From positions 1 to 64,000 of the forward strand of contig QYQM01000061.1 in the NCBI GenBank assembly GCA_007280905.1: 64,000 nucleotides of DNA, in the 5' to 3' direction. Each line of letters starts with the position of its first letter. The stretch's first letter is position 1. Shown here piece by piece: positions 30,804-39,790 of the stretch. Source of the DNA: Porphyromonadaceae bacterium (GTDB lineage Bacteria; Bacteroidota; Bacteroidia; Bacteroidales; UBA12481). Both the position numbers and the translations under genes were made by a program. The notes under the pieces are model-generated. The model searched no databases. It saw only the letters and a list, made by a program, of their open reading frames with translations, and had not been told where the DNA came from.

Positions 30804-30834
30804 CAAAAGTAGAAACCGATTCTGAATAAACAAA
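30804..30834 (-). promoter_or_regulatory. Bacteroidota-type promoter of the pheA operon (TTTG-N19-TACTTTTG)
   Basis: Minus strand TTTG at 30834-30831 and TACTTTTG at 30811-30804, matching -33 TTTG / -7 TAnnTTTG. Confidence 0.75.
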
Positions 30835-30907
30835 CGAAATCTTAAAAATTGTTATTTTCACCCTTTCTAATGTGCGAATTAGCTAATTAATAATCAACCA
30901 AACTACC

Positions 30908-33592
30908 ATGAAAGTCCTGACTCCCGTAACGTCCGTAACCCCCGTAACGTTCTTTTCGCTCTTCACTCTCTTGTCGTTCTTCTCCCTTTTTTCATCATGT
31001 ACTACCAAAGAGTTTCACGTTTATTCCGATCCTGCATATAGTCAGCGGGTTGAGGCCCGATTCAATGAAAGGAAGACTCTGGCTGCAAAACGGGACACTG
31101 CTTTATTCGGGGTATTTAATCAGAATTTAACTGTTGCCGAACAGGAAGGTCTGAAATTTCTGTATGCCTATATGCCTCTCAATGATTTGGCTGATTATAA
31201 TGGCGATTTTTATCTTAATCAGGTTCGCTGGAGCCTGAATGCCCGTGAAACTTTTGCCTGGGGAAAATCAATCCCCGAAGACCTGTTTCGTCATTTTGTG
31301 CTTCCATACCGTGTCAACAATGAAAACCTCGACACGGCACGTATTGTCTTTTTCAGGGAATTGAAGGACCGGATTAAAAATATGACCATGCTCAACGCAG
31401 CACTTGAAGTAAATCACTGGTGCCATGAAAAGGTGACTTATCGGGGAAGTGATATCCGTACATCTGCCCCATTGGCTTCATTAAGAACGGCTTATGGCCG
31501 TTGCGGAGAAGAGTCGACCTTTGCAGTGACCGCCCTCCGGGCCGTGGCCATTCCTGCCCGCCAGGTATACACCCCCCGCTGGGCCCACTCAGATGATAAC
31601 CATGCCTGGGTGGAATTCTGGGCCGATGGCAAGTGGCATTATATGGGAGCCTGTGAACCTGAATGTGTTCCCGATCTGGGCTGGTTCACCGAACCTGCCC
31701 GACGGGCCATGCTCATCCATACTAAAGTTTTTGGCGATTATAAAGGCGGTGAGCGGGCTGAAAACCGCGAAACCAACTATGCTCTGATCAATACGCTATC
31801 TACCTATGCTCCAACCAAAGAGATTCACGTTCAGGTCCGTAATGCTGAAGGTACACCCGAAAAAAATGCTTCTGTTGAATTCCAGTTGTATAATTATGCA
31901 GAGTATTATCCGATTTCAATCAAAAAGACCGATGAAAACGGATCATGCAGTTTTGTTAGCGGTTTTGGCGATTTACTCGTGTGGGCTCATACCGACAATC
32001 ATTTCGGCTTTAAAAAGATTACGGTGGCGGATATTGATACACTCAAACTGATAACTGATCAGGAACCTTATGATGGACTCAGTATGGAATTCGATATGGT
32101 ACCGCCGGTTCAACGGGAACCTTTCCAGATCGCCAACGATTGCCGTGATCAGAATAACCGGATGCTCCAAAGGGAAGATTCTATCCGCGGTGCCTATGAA
32201 AAAACCTTCCGCACGGAAGAGCAGGCCCGTAAATTTGCCGCTTCCCTCAATCTGGATCCCGATCAAATCTGGAACTTCATTTCCCGCAGCCGCGGCAACT
32301 ATGCCGAAATCGAAACTTTCCTGAAATCTACTGATCCTGCTTTTCGATCCACTGCCCTTCAACTCCTTGGCCTGATCGCCGATAAGGACCTTCGTGACAC
32401 AAAGGCTGGCATCCTGCTAGATCATCTGCCTAATGTAGTGGTCACCCCGGCGAAGGCCGGGACCCCGTCCCTAACTACGAATGCCGACCTCTTTAACCCC
32501 CGCGTAGCAAACGAAATGCTCGTAGCCTACCAGAAATTTTTAATCTATAAATTCAGACAGGCATTTATCGATGAAATGCGTCAGAGCCCGAAGAATTTCA
32601 TTAACTGGATCCGGCAGGAGATCAAAATCATCCCTTCTGAGAACTATTACAACACCCCGCTAACCCCTGTAGGAGTTTATAATCTGAGAGTGGCCGATGA
32701 GGAATCGCGAAAAATATTTGCTGTTGCCTGCTACCGGACTTTTGGCATCCCTTCCCGGCTGAAACCGGGAACATTGGAAGTTGAGTACTGGTTCCGGGAT
32801 CGTTGGTATAGCGCTGATTTTGGTATATCTGCCACAAGCCCACAACCTGAAGCAACGCTGATTCTCACCAGCGATCCGTCCAATCCCGTTAAGCCTCAGT
32901 ATGAAACTCATTATACTCTTGCCCGATATGAAAAAGGGAAATATAAAACCATGGCTTATGGCAATGATAATTCCGGTGATCCTCTGACTAGTCCGCTAAC
33001 ACTCGCACAGGGTCATTATCTACTTGTAACCGGAAATCGTGTTCCCGGGGGGAAAGTCCTCAGTAACCTTACCTTTTTTAAATTGACAGCCGGCGAAAAG
33101 AAGGAAATGATGATCACCTTGCGGAAGTCCGGTCAGGCCACGGTAGTGATTGGAACGCTCAGCCCGGTTTGGCCGGTTAAGCCGATGGACCGCAATTCTT
33201 TTGATTGGAAACAGATCCTTGCTACCGATCGGGCAATCATCTGCTGGATAGAGCCGGATAAAGAACCATCCAAGCACGTTTTTCAGGATCTGGGAACCCT
33301 GAAAAAAGAAATCGATAAGCTTGATTGCCCATTCATCTTCCTGATTCCTGAAAATAAATTGCCCGCTGGATTCACATCCGATACCTGGAAGAACCTTCCT
33401 TCATCATCCCGTTTTGTAACCATACCGGATTTGTCTTCATTGGCGGAGCTGGAAAAAGTCGCGGGAAAAAGCCTGGCCGGCCAGTTCCCGATTGTTATCA
33501 GGATCAATAAAGATGGGAAAGTGACTTACCTTTCGTCCGGTTATAAAATTGGTATCGGTGAGGAAATCATTAAGGATTTGCTGATGAGATGA
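30908..33592 (+). CDS. Transglutaminase-like domain lipoprotein
   Basis: YGRCGEESTFAVTALRAVAIPARQVYTPRWAHSDDNHAWVEFW (Cys-His-Asp triad context); lipobox-like FSSC. Confidence 0.8.
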   Translation: MKVLTPVTSVTPVTFFSLFTLLSFFSLFSSCTTKEFHVYSDPAYSQRVEARFNERKTLAAKRDTALFGVFNQNLTVAEQEGLKFLYAYMPLNDLADYNGDFYLNQVRWSLNARETFAWGKSIPEDLFRHFVLPYRVNNENLDTARIVFFRELKDRIKNMTMLNAALEVNHWCHEKVTYRGSDIRTSAPLASLRTAYGRCGEESTFAVTALRAVAIPARQVYTPRWAHSDDNHAWVEFWADGKWHYMGACEPECVPDLGWFTEPARRAMLIHTKVFGDYKGGERAENRETNYALINTLSTYAPTKEIHVQVRNAEGTPEKNASVEFQLYNYAEYYPISIKKTDENGSCSFVSGFGDLLVWAHTDNHFGFKKITVADIDTLKLITDQEPYDGLSMEFDMVPPVQREPFQIANDCRDQNNRMLQREDSIRGAYEKTFRTEEQARKFAASLNLDPDQIWNFISRSRGNYAEIETFLKSTDPAFRSTALQLLGLIADKDLRDTKAGILLDHLPNVVVTPAKAGTPSLTTNADLFNPRVANEMLVAYQKFLIYKFRQAFIDEMRQSPKNFINWIRQEIKIIPSENYYNTPLTPVGVYNLRVADEESRKIFAVACYRTFGIPSRLKPGTLEVEYWFRDRWYSADFGISATSPQPEATLILTSDPSNPVKPQYETHYTLARYEKGKYKTMAYGNDNSGDPLTSPLTLAQGHYLLVTGNRVPGGKVLSNLTFFKLTAGEKKEMMITLRKSGQATVVIGTLSPVWPVKPMDRNSFDWKQILATDRAIICWIEPDKEPSKHVFQDLGTLKKEIDKLDCPFIFLIPENKLPAGFTSDTWKNLPSSSRFVTIPDLSSLAELEKVAGKSLAGQFPIVIRINKDGKVTYLSSGYKIGIGEEIIKDLLMR
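32437..32480. repeat. Dispersed palindromic repeat inserted in-frame in the transglutaminase-like CDS (copy 4)
   Basis: GTGGTCACCCCGGCGAAGGCCGGGACCCCGTCCCTAACTACGAA; shares the tail CCCGTCSCTRACYACGAA with copy 1 (7978-7994). Confidence 0.75.
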
Positions 33593-33661
33593 TGTGCTGA
33601 TTATTTGATGTGCTGATGTGCTAATGTGCGTGAGAAAAAAGGTGGACCACCCGGGCCACCC

Positions 33662-33733
33662 CTTATGTTCTTATCCCTCTTATCGTTCTTATCTTTCTTA
33701 ACGTCTTATAGTCTTATCGTTCTTACCGTCTCC
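33662..33733. repeat. GTCTTANN/GTTCTTATC 8-9 bp repeat tract (locus C)
   Basis: Read directly between convergent genes. Confidence 0.85.
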
Positions 33734-34544
33734 CTCTCAGTTTGATTTCCTTCGTTACCCCGTCCTGGGTCACGGTGGCGATGTTGTCGCATTCGACATC
33801 ACCGTAATCAACGGTGATATCGCTCTGGCCTTCAAGTGTAATGACTTTTACTCCCTTGCGGATCCAGCGGCAATTGTTGCTAAGCACCAATGGTTCGGTG
33901 ATGACCCATGAAAAAATATTTCCGTCTCTCCTGGTTCCGGCGGCATGGCCCGTAAGCTGAAATGCATCATCCGACCGGTCGCGCAGGGTTTCAACACCGC
34001 GGGTCTGTACTCTGATATGAATGGCTTCGCGAGTGCGGATAACCCCTTCAATGGTAGTAATCTGGCCCCCGACAATGGTTGATGTCCAGGTAGGATTGCC
34101 ATCTGCGCGATTAAAGGTGGTTGTATTCGTTCCCTCAACCTTATTGTCGTTTACATAATAATTATCAAAAGTGATCACCTTTGTCCAAGCTCTGCCAAAC
34201 TGCGGTGCACTCATATTGATGATGATTTTCCCTTTCTTGACCACACTGTCGCGAACCATGCATCCTTCGGTTCCAAAATCAATCGTGATGGTTTTTGGCC
34301 AGGTCACCCGGTCCATAGGTTCAACCGTAACCGTTCTGCAATCATTAAAACCCGATTTCAGTTCTCCAAAAAAGATATCCGAAGTATATTCAACCTCGTC
34401 CAGCGCATCATCCAAAAGATCTGAACTCAGAATCTGATCCTGGATATTATTTAGCGTCTGAGGAGCTAAAGCAACCTCTTCCTGCTTGCATGCTGAAAAA
34501 GCCACCAGACTCATGGCAACAAGTACCGGAACTATTTTTTTCAT
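33723..34544 (-). CDS. Hypothetical lipoprotein
   Basis: 273 aa, lipobox VAFSAC; no family recognised. Confidence 0.7.
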   Translation of the reverse strand: MKKIVPVLVAMSLVAFSACKQEEVALAPQTLNNIQDQILSSDLLDDALDEVEYTSDIFFGELKSGFNDCRTVTVEPMDRVTWPKTITIDFGTEGCMVRDSVVKKGKIIINMSAPQFGRAWTKVITFDNYYVNDNKVEGTNTTTFNRADGNPTWTSTIVGGQITTIEGVIRTREAIHIRVQTRGVETLRDRSDDAFQLTGHAAGTRRDGNIFSWVITEPLVLSNNCRWIRKGVKVITLEGQSDITVDYGDVECDNIATVTQDGVTKEIKLRGRR

Positions 34545-34602
34545 ACTCTGATTTTTTTAGCGTTTGATGTTTAGACAAAGTTCTTAAGAAATGGTTTAAT
34601 CA

Positions 34603-35550
34603 TCAAAAGGAATCCATCTCCCGGTATGCCGCTATCACTCTTGCATCTCCCACTTTACCAGGCAGCGATTTCCCGTGTTCCATGCAAAGAGTGCCATCAA
34701 ATCCTTTTTCAAAAAGAAACTTGAATATGTTTTTGTAATTGATTTCACCGGATGTAGGTTCATTTCTGCCGGGATTGTCGCCCAGATGAAATGCACCTAT
34801 CTCGCTGTAAGAGGCTTCGATATTCGGAATCAGATTCCCTTCAGTTATTTGCTGATGGTATAGATCGTTGACTATCTTGATATACGGACTGTTCACTGCC
34901 CGGCAAATCAGATAAGCCTGGGGAATCCTGGTCAGGAAAAGTCCGGGATGATCATGGAGGGTATTCAACGGTTCGAGTACCATGGTTAATCCGGCCGGCT
35001 CAAAAATCCCGGCACAATACCGAAGGTTCTCGATCACATTGGCAGTCTGATAATCCCAATGCAAACTTTCATCATACCTTCCCGGTACCACCAGGGCCCA
35101 TTTGGCATTGGTCCTTTTGGCAACCTCAACACCCTGTTTCATCCGGTCAAGTAATAAGGTACGCTTCTCCGGATCGCTGGTCACGAAAGAAGTCACTCCA
35201 AAATCAGCATACAACACAAACGGGCCCAGATCCATTCCCAGCCGGGACAGTTCAGCAGCAATCTTCTGCTGTTCCTCCACAGGCCTGTCCATCAGTCCAT
35301 TATCAAAAATAGCCCGAAAACCTTGTTCATTGCAAAACCGGATATTATCGATCGGATCACTACTCCCAACCGTTTCCCTGAACATTCCGATTGACGGTGC
35401 ATACTTAAGTTTGAATGGCCCTGTCTCAGCGGACTTATTCCTTTGTCCTTGATCCTGAGCCTTGAGTATTGTTGGGGCTGCCACTGCTGCTGCTGCTGCT
35501 ATTGCCGCTTTCTGAATAAACCCCCGCCGACTGTTTTTTTTCTGGTCCAT
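34603..35550 (-). CDS. TIM-barrel sugar isomerase/epimerase (hydroxypyruvate isomerase-like), Tat-type signal
   Basis: NSRRGFIQKAAIAAAAAVAAP; LEPLNTLHDHPG; FHLGDNPGRNEPTSGEINYKNIF. Confidence 0.9.
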   Translation of the reverse strand: MDQKKNSRRGFIQKAAIAAAAAVAAPTILKAQDQGQRNKSAETGPFKLKYAPSIGMFRETVGSSDPIDNIRFCNEQGFRAIFDNGLMDRPVEEQQKIAAELSRLGMDLGPFVLYADFGVTSFVTSDPEKRTLLLDRMKQGVEVAKRTNAKWALVVPGRYDESLHWDYQTANVIENLRYCAGIFEPAGLTMVLEPLNTLHDHPGLFLTRIPQAYLICRAVNSPYIKIVNDLYHQQITEGNLIPNIEASYSEIGAFHLGDNPGRNEPTSGEINYKNIFKFLFEKGFDGTLCMEHGKSLPGKVGDARVIAAYREMDSF

Positions 35551-35561
35551 GGGATTGATTA

Positions 35562-36920
35562 TTATCCTACAAATGCTTCGCCTGGTATGGGTACGGTCTT
35601 AGATACATCATTTACCGGACCGAGGACATAAACCTTCGGTCCAAGATTCAGATCGGAGTTCATCATCTCATCATAGGTTACCTCTTTACCGGTATAAGCT
35701 GATATCCTTCCCATGATCCCGACCATCGTGGAGATCGCGGTGTTTTCAGCCTCATTGATGGGCTTATTGGTCCGTATTGAGGTAACCAGGTCAATGTGTT
35801 CCTGATCATATGGCCCCACAGCGATACTCTTTTCTCCTTGGGCATCAACTATATATGGGAATGTCCAGATATCCTTCCCGGCAAGGTCAACCAGCCTGAT
35901 GTTGTTTCCATTCAGAAGAGCAGCACCTTCGGCTCCCTGAATTCTTTCAAATACCCCACCACCGCAGCCATTGATCTGGCGGCACATACTATGCAAATGA
36001 CGGCCATCTTCGAATACATAGTCGACGCTGAAACTGTCATATTGATCGCCTGTAACCCTGCGCTGCCTCGAACCAAATCCCAGAGCCTTTACCGGATGAG
36101 CTCCAAAGAACCATAGCCCGACATCAATATTATGTACATGCTGCTCAACGATATGATCGCCCGATAACCAGGTCCAGTTCACCCAGTTGCGGATCATGGC
36201 TTCCATCTCGCTCCATTCGGCTTTTGGATTCGTATGCCATAATTTGTCCTGGTTCCAGTAAACATTACCCCCGGTGATTTCACCAATAACTCCGCCGGCA
36301 ACCTTTTTGTAGATCTCTACATAATCGCGTTGATGCCTGCGCTGGGTTCCGGTAATCACGGATAGTTCCATTGCCGCAGCCTTTTTAGCCGAACCCATTA
36401 TGGAACGAGCCCCAACTGGATCAACTGCTACCGGCTTTTCCAGAAAACAATGTTTCCTGGCCTGAACCGCAGCTTCAAAGTGTATAGGTCGGAAATAGGG
36501 TGGAGTAGCCAATAATGCTATGTCAATATTCGTCTGAAGAAGTTTTTCATAAGCATCAAATCCGACGAAACAGTTTTCGTCAGCGATATCCTGGTTCCAG
36601 TCGGCCTTTAACTTGGCCCTGCTTTCGGCCAGTCTATCCGGCAGGAGATCTGCCAGAGCAGTGATTTTTAAATTCGGGCCTGCACTGAGAAAATTCATAG
36701 CAGCACCGGTACCCCGACCGCCGCAACCGATCAGGCCGGCCTTCAGTTCCGGACCATCAGGTGCCTTGTTCAATAAGGTACATAAAGTATAATCAACAGC
36801 CTTTCCTTTACTTTTTGGTGCACAGGAGGTGATGAGCGCAGGACTGATTGCCCCGATAGCTCCAACGGCCGCAGCACGGCCAAGAAAATTCCTTCTTGAA
36901 AGATTTGTTTTATTTGACAT
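35562..36920 (-). CDS. Gfo/Idh/MocA family oxidoreductase with Tat-type signal
   Basis: LSRRNFLGRAAAVGAIG; LKAGLIGCGGRGTGAAMNF; EKPVAVDP. Confidence 0.93.
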   Translation of the reverse strand: MSNKTNLSRRNFLGRAAAVGAIGAISPALITSCAPKSKGKAVDYTLCTLLNKAPDGPELKAGLIGCGGRGTGAAMNFLSAGPNLKITALADLLPDRLAESRAKLKADWNQDIADENCFVGFDAYEKLLQTNIDIALLATPPYFRPIHFEAAVQARKHCFLEKPVAVDPVGARSIMGSAKKAAAMELSVITGTQRRHQRDYVEIYKKVAGGVIGEITGGNVYWNQDKLWHTNPKAEWSEMEAMIRNWVNWTWLSGDHIVEQHVHNIDVGLWFFGAHPVKALGFGSRQRRVTGDQYDSFSVDYVFEDGRHLHSMCRQINGCGGGVFERIQGAEGAALLNGNNIRLVDLAGKDIWTFPYIVDAQGEKSIAVGPYDQEHIDLVTSIRTNKPINEAENTAISTMVGIMGRISAYTGKEVTYDEMMNSDLNLGPKVYVLGPVNDVSKTVPIPGEAFVG

Positions 36921-36962
36921 GGCTTTTAGTATATAATGTTTATCAAAAGTTTAATTGGTTCA

Positions 36963-37035
36963 GGTTGCAGGTTGGGAGTTGCGAGTGGTCAGTTGTTATG
37001 GTTGTTGTGTTGGTTATCGGTTATCCATTATCGGA
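36963..37035. repeat. GGTTRTC-type heptamer tract
   Basis: GGTTGCA|GGTTGGG|AGTTGCG|AGTGGTC|AGTTGTT|...|GGTTATC|GGTTATC|CATTATC. Confidence 0.75.
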
Positions 37036-37078
37036 ACTCAATATATAAATTCCGAATTTAGTAATAAGTTCTTATTCA

Positions 37079-37144
37079 GTCTTCTCTTTCTTTTCTTTCT
37101 TAACGTCTTCTGTCTTTTGTCTTCCCGTCTTAAAGTCTTCCCGT
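37079..37144. repeat. GTCTTANN octamer repeat tract (locus D)
   Basis: GTCTTCTGTCTTTTGTCTTCCCGTCTTAAAGTCTTCCC. Confidence 0.8.
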
Positions 37145-38635
37145 TGACGTGTCGTATTCACAAATCACCCTGAATCCTACATAAAAACAATCCGAATACC
37201 ACCAGATACTCTTTGGTGACTGCGGATCGGTCCTGAGCCAGGATTGTGTTTGTGTGAATTCCCGAGCCGCAGACCGTACCTGGTCAGCCTGGCTTTTATA
37301 ACTTCCCCCTCTTACAACATGTTCGGTTCCCGAGGATGGTCCCTTCGGGTCGGTTACTACCCCCTGGTATTTGGAATAGGTGTCAGGTGCATACCAATCG
37401 GAACAGAATTCCGCAACGTTGCCAAGCATATTCTTTAATCCATACGCGTTCGCAAGCACAAATGAAGGCTCCTGGGTTTTTGCCTGGCTATTCTCTTTAT
37501 AAACCACAAACCGGTTAATCATCGTGGTATCTTTCTTCGAGGAGAGGAATTTCGATTTTACGAAAGTTTTCGGGTTGCCTTCAAAGAAATAAGGAGTCTC
37601 TTTCCCGGCCCTTGCAGCATATTCCCATTCTGCCTCTGTTGGCAACCGATAAGTTTTACCGGTCACGATTGATAGCCATTTGCAATAGGTAAGGGCGGCA
37701 TTAAAACTGGCCGATATAACTGGCCGTTTTCCCTTGCCCCAGTTCTGATCGGGTTGTCCATAGGGCGGGGTTGCACCGATAATGGCATCGACCGTGGTTA
37801 CCGTATTTAAATCAGTTTTTACTGCAGTTTTACCTTGTCGGGCAGTCTGGGAGTAAAACGCCAGATATTCATTCCAGCTGACTTCAACCTCGCCCATAAA
37901 GAACTGACTGACCTGTACCTCTTTAGCCGGACCTTCATCAGGTTTGCGATACGACTCATTATCCGGACTTCCCATTTTAAATGTTCCGCCTGCTATGGCG
38001 ACCATCTTAAACGAAACTCCGGTTTTGGGTATTTTCTCTATGTAGGATTCGAACTTCTCAACTTTGGCCGGTTCCGTAAAAACCTCCCCGGATACAACCT
38101 CTTTACCAAACCCGGCGTTTGCTTTGTGTGAATAGTTCGGATCATAATGGCCGGCATTCAGGTGACAGTTAATGCATCGGATATCTTCGCCTTTTTTTAT
38201 CTGTGCATCATAATACAAATGTGCATCCGATCCTTCCTTGGTTAGCTTCGCCGGATATAGGTTGGGATGGCATTTCAAACAAGTGGATTCAAATACATAA
38301 CCTTTTGCATAGTCAAGCTTTGATTTGGCATCCCAGTTGAATGAGGCTGAGTCCTTAAACCAATAGCTCCAGAGATCCCTTAACCCGGTACGGGCCTTTT
38401 CAGGAAGATAGCCATGGCCTTGCGGAGGAAGGTGACAGTCAACACAATGCGTCCGAAAACCACTCCGGGTTTCATAATGGACAGATTTTTTCCAGGATAG
38501 GTCTGCCTGAGGATGGATGTGGCAGGAAATACAGTATTTGTCACTTGATGTAGCTTCAACAGCCTTATTTCCAGCTAAAATTAACACGATTCCGATGACC
38601 AGGCCAGGAACAAAAAAAAGCCAAATTCGTTTCAC
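37130..38635 (-). CDS. NapC/NrfH-like tetraheme cytochrome c fused to a SUMF1/FGE-like domain
   Basis: Four CXXCH motifs (CISCH, CVDCH, CLKCH, CINCH) then GGTFKMGSPDNE...RLPTEAEWEYAARAG...GNVAEFCSDWY...VVRGGSY; likely GTG start at 38635. Confidence 0.85.
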   Translation of the reverse strand: MKRIWLFFVPGLVIGIVLILAGNKAVEATSSDKYCISCHIHPQADLSWKKSVHYETRSGFRTHCVDCHLPPQGHGYLPEKARTGLRDLWSYWFKDSASFNWDAKSKLDYAKGYVFESTCLKCHPNLYPAKLTKEGSDAHLYYDAQIKKGEDIRCINCHLNAGHYDPNYSHKANAGFGKEVVSGEVFTEPAKVEKFESYIEKIPKTGVSFKMVAIAGGTFKMGSPDNESYRKPDEGPAKEVQVSQFFMGEVEVSWNEYLAFYSQTARQGKTAVKTDLNTVTTVDAIIGATPPYGQPDQNWGKGKRPVISASFNAALTYCKWLSIVTGKTYRLPTEAEWEYAARAGKETPYFFEGNPKTFVKSKFLSSKKDTTMINRFVVYKENSQAKTQEPSFVLANAYGLKNMLGNVAEFCSDWYAPDTYSKYQGVVTDPKGPSSGTEHVVRGGSYKSQADQVRSAAREFTQTQSWLRTDPQSPKSIWWYSDCFYVGFRVICEYDTSTGRL

Positions 38636-38856
38636 GCGTAAAATTGTTTTAAAAATCGCAGCAAGATAATAAATTGACCACAGACCGACCAACCCCAAAC
38701 CTGGAAATCTGTATCAAACTTAAACCTTACCTGGATCTTAAACTTCGGAATTCAGAATTCTAAATTCAGATCTCAGACGGATCTCATCCGGATCTCTTGA
38801 AAGCCTCTTTCACCATTTTGCCTATCTTAGTATCCTTAACCTAAGCAAAACCAAAC

Positions 38857-39512
38857 ATGAAGTCAAGGTTCATACTCATATCTGTATCGTTCTTGATTAC
38901 TGCAAGTTTGATCGCACAAGATCTCCCGGTACCTGCATATACCCCAAAACCAGTTCAGGTTAAGGGTGTTGTAATGCCTTTGATTAATCTGAACGGAGGA
39001 TGGAGTTTTTATTCTGCACCCAACACCCGGGCAGCATACTGAAAAAAGGTTAACATACCTGCCAATTGGAAAGGGAGCCATATAATATTAAAATGCAATG
39101 GACTCTATAGCGATGCTGTTATTTATGTCAATGGCAGGTTGGCTGGTACCCATGAGGGAGGGTTCACCCTGGCCGATACCCTGGCTTCTGCAACATAATA
39201 TGCTGCTCATCCATTGGGTGGAATTACACGCAAAATAGAAATTTTTGCAGTACCCGAAGTTCACCTGTCGCAAATCAATCTATCAACCGGTCTCGATGAA
39301 CAATTTATCAACGCAGATCTTAATATCGATTTGGAAATAAGCAAAATACTCAAAGGGTCATTGGCCGGATCAACAATTGAAGTCGTTCTGTTGATTTCCG
39401 TGCTACCCGTGAAAAAATCAAATGGGCTGAACTGACGAATGGATCCAAAGGAGCGAAAGCCCCTGAAAAAAGGTGATTCTTTTAAAGGTTCTGTAACGTT
39501 ATCTGATTTTTG
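38857..39512 (+). pseudogene. GH2 beta-galactosidase-like remnant
   Basis: In one frame: NLNGGWSFYSAPNTRAAY*KKVNIPANWKGSHIILKCNGLYSDAVIYVNGRLAGTHEGGFTLADTLASAT*YAAHPLGGITRKIEIFAVPEVHLS; two in-frame stops, later frameshifts. Confidence 0.8.
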
Positions 39513-39556
39513 AAACATCCGGGATAATTTTATACATTCACTCGTAAAAATTTATT

Positions 39557-39790
39557 ATGCCGAAGAAATCTGAAAGATCGGTCATGTACAAAGTCTGGCG
39601 CTTCTATATTGATGGATTTAAGGATCTTTCATTATGGGGACGCAGCGTATGGATCATCATCCTGATCAAACTATTTATCATGTTTGTGATCATCCGTCTG
39701 TTTTTCATGCCTGATTTCCTTAAGAAAAATTATACAACCGATGAGCAACGATCCAAACACGTTCTCGAAAATCTAACTTCTCAACTATGA
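39557..39790 (+). CDS. DUF4492-like small protein (cyd operon)
   Basis: 77 aa, one TM helix, overlaps the cydA start. Confidence 0.8.
   Translation: MPKKSERSVMYKVWRFYIDGFKDLSLWGRSVWIIILIKLFIMFVIIRLFFMPDFLKKNYTTDEQRSKHVLENLTSQL

Noticed and set aside
38741-38800. AT-rich words GAATTCAGAATTCTAAATTCAGATCTCAGACGGATCTC upstream of the GH2 remnant as a separate repeat family
   Set aside because: Weak periodicity and only loose similarity to the 22184-22211 arm; too little evidence
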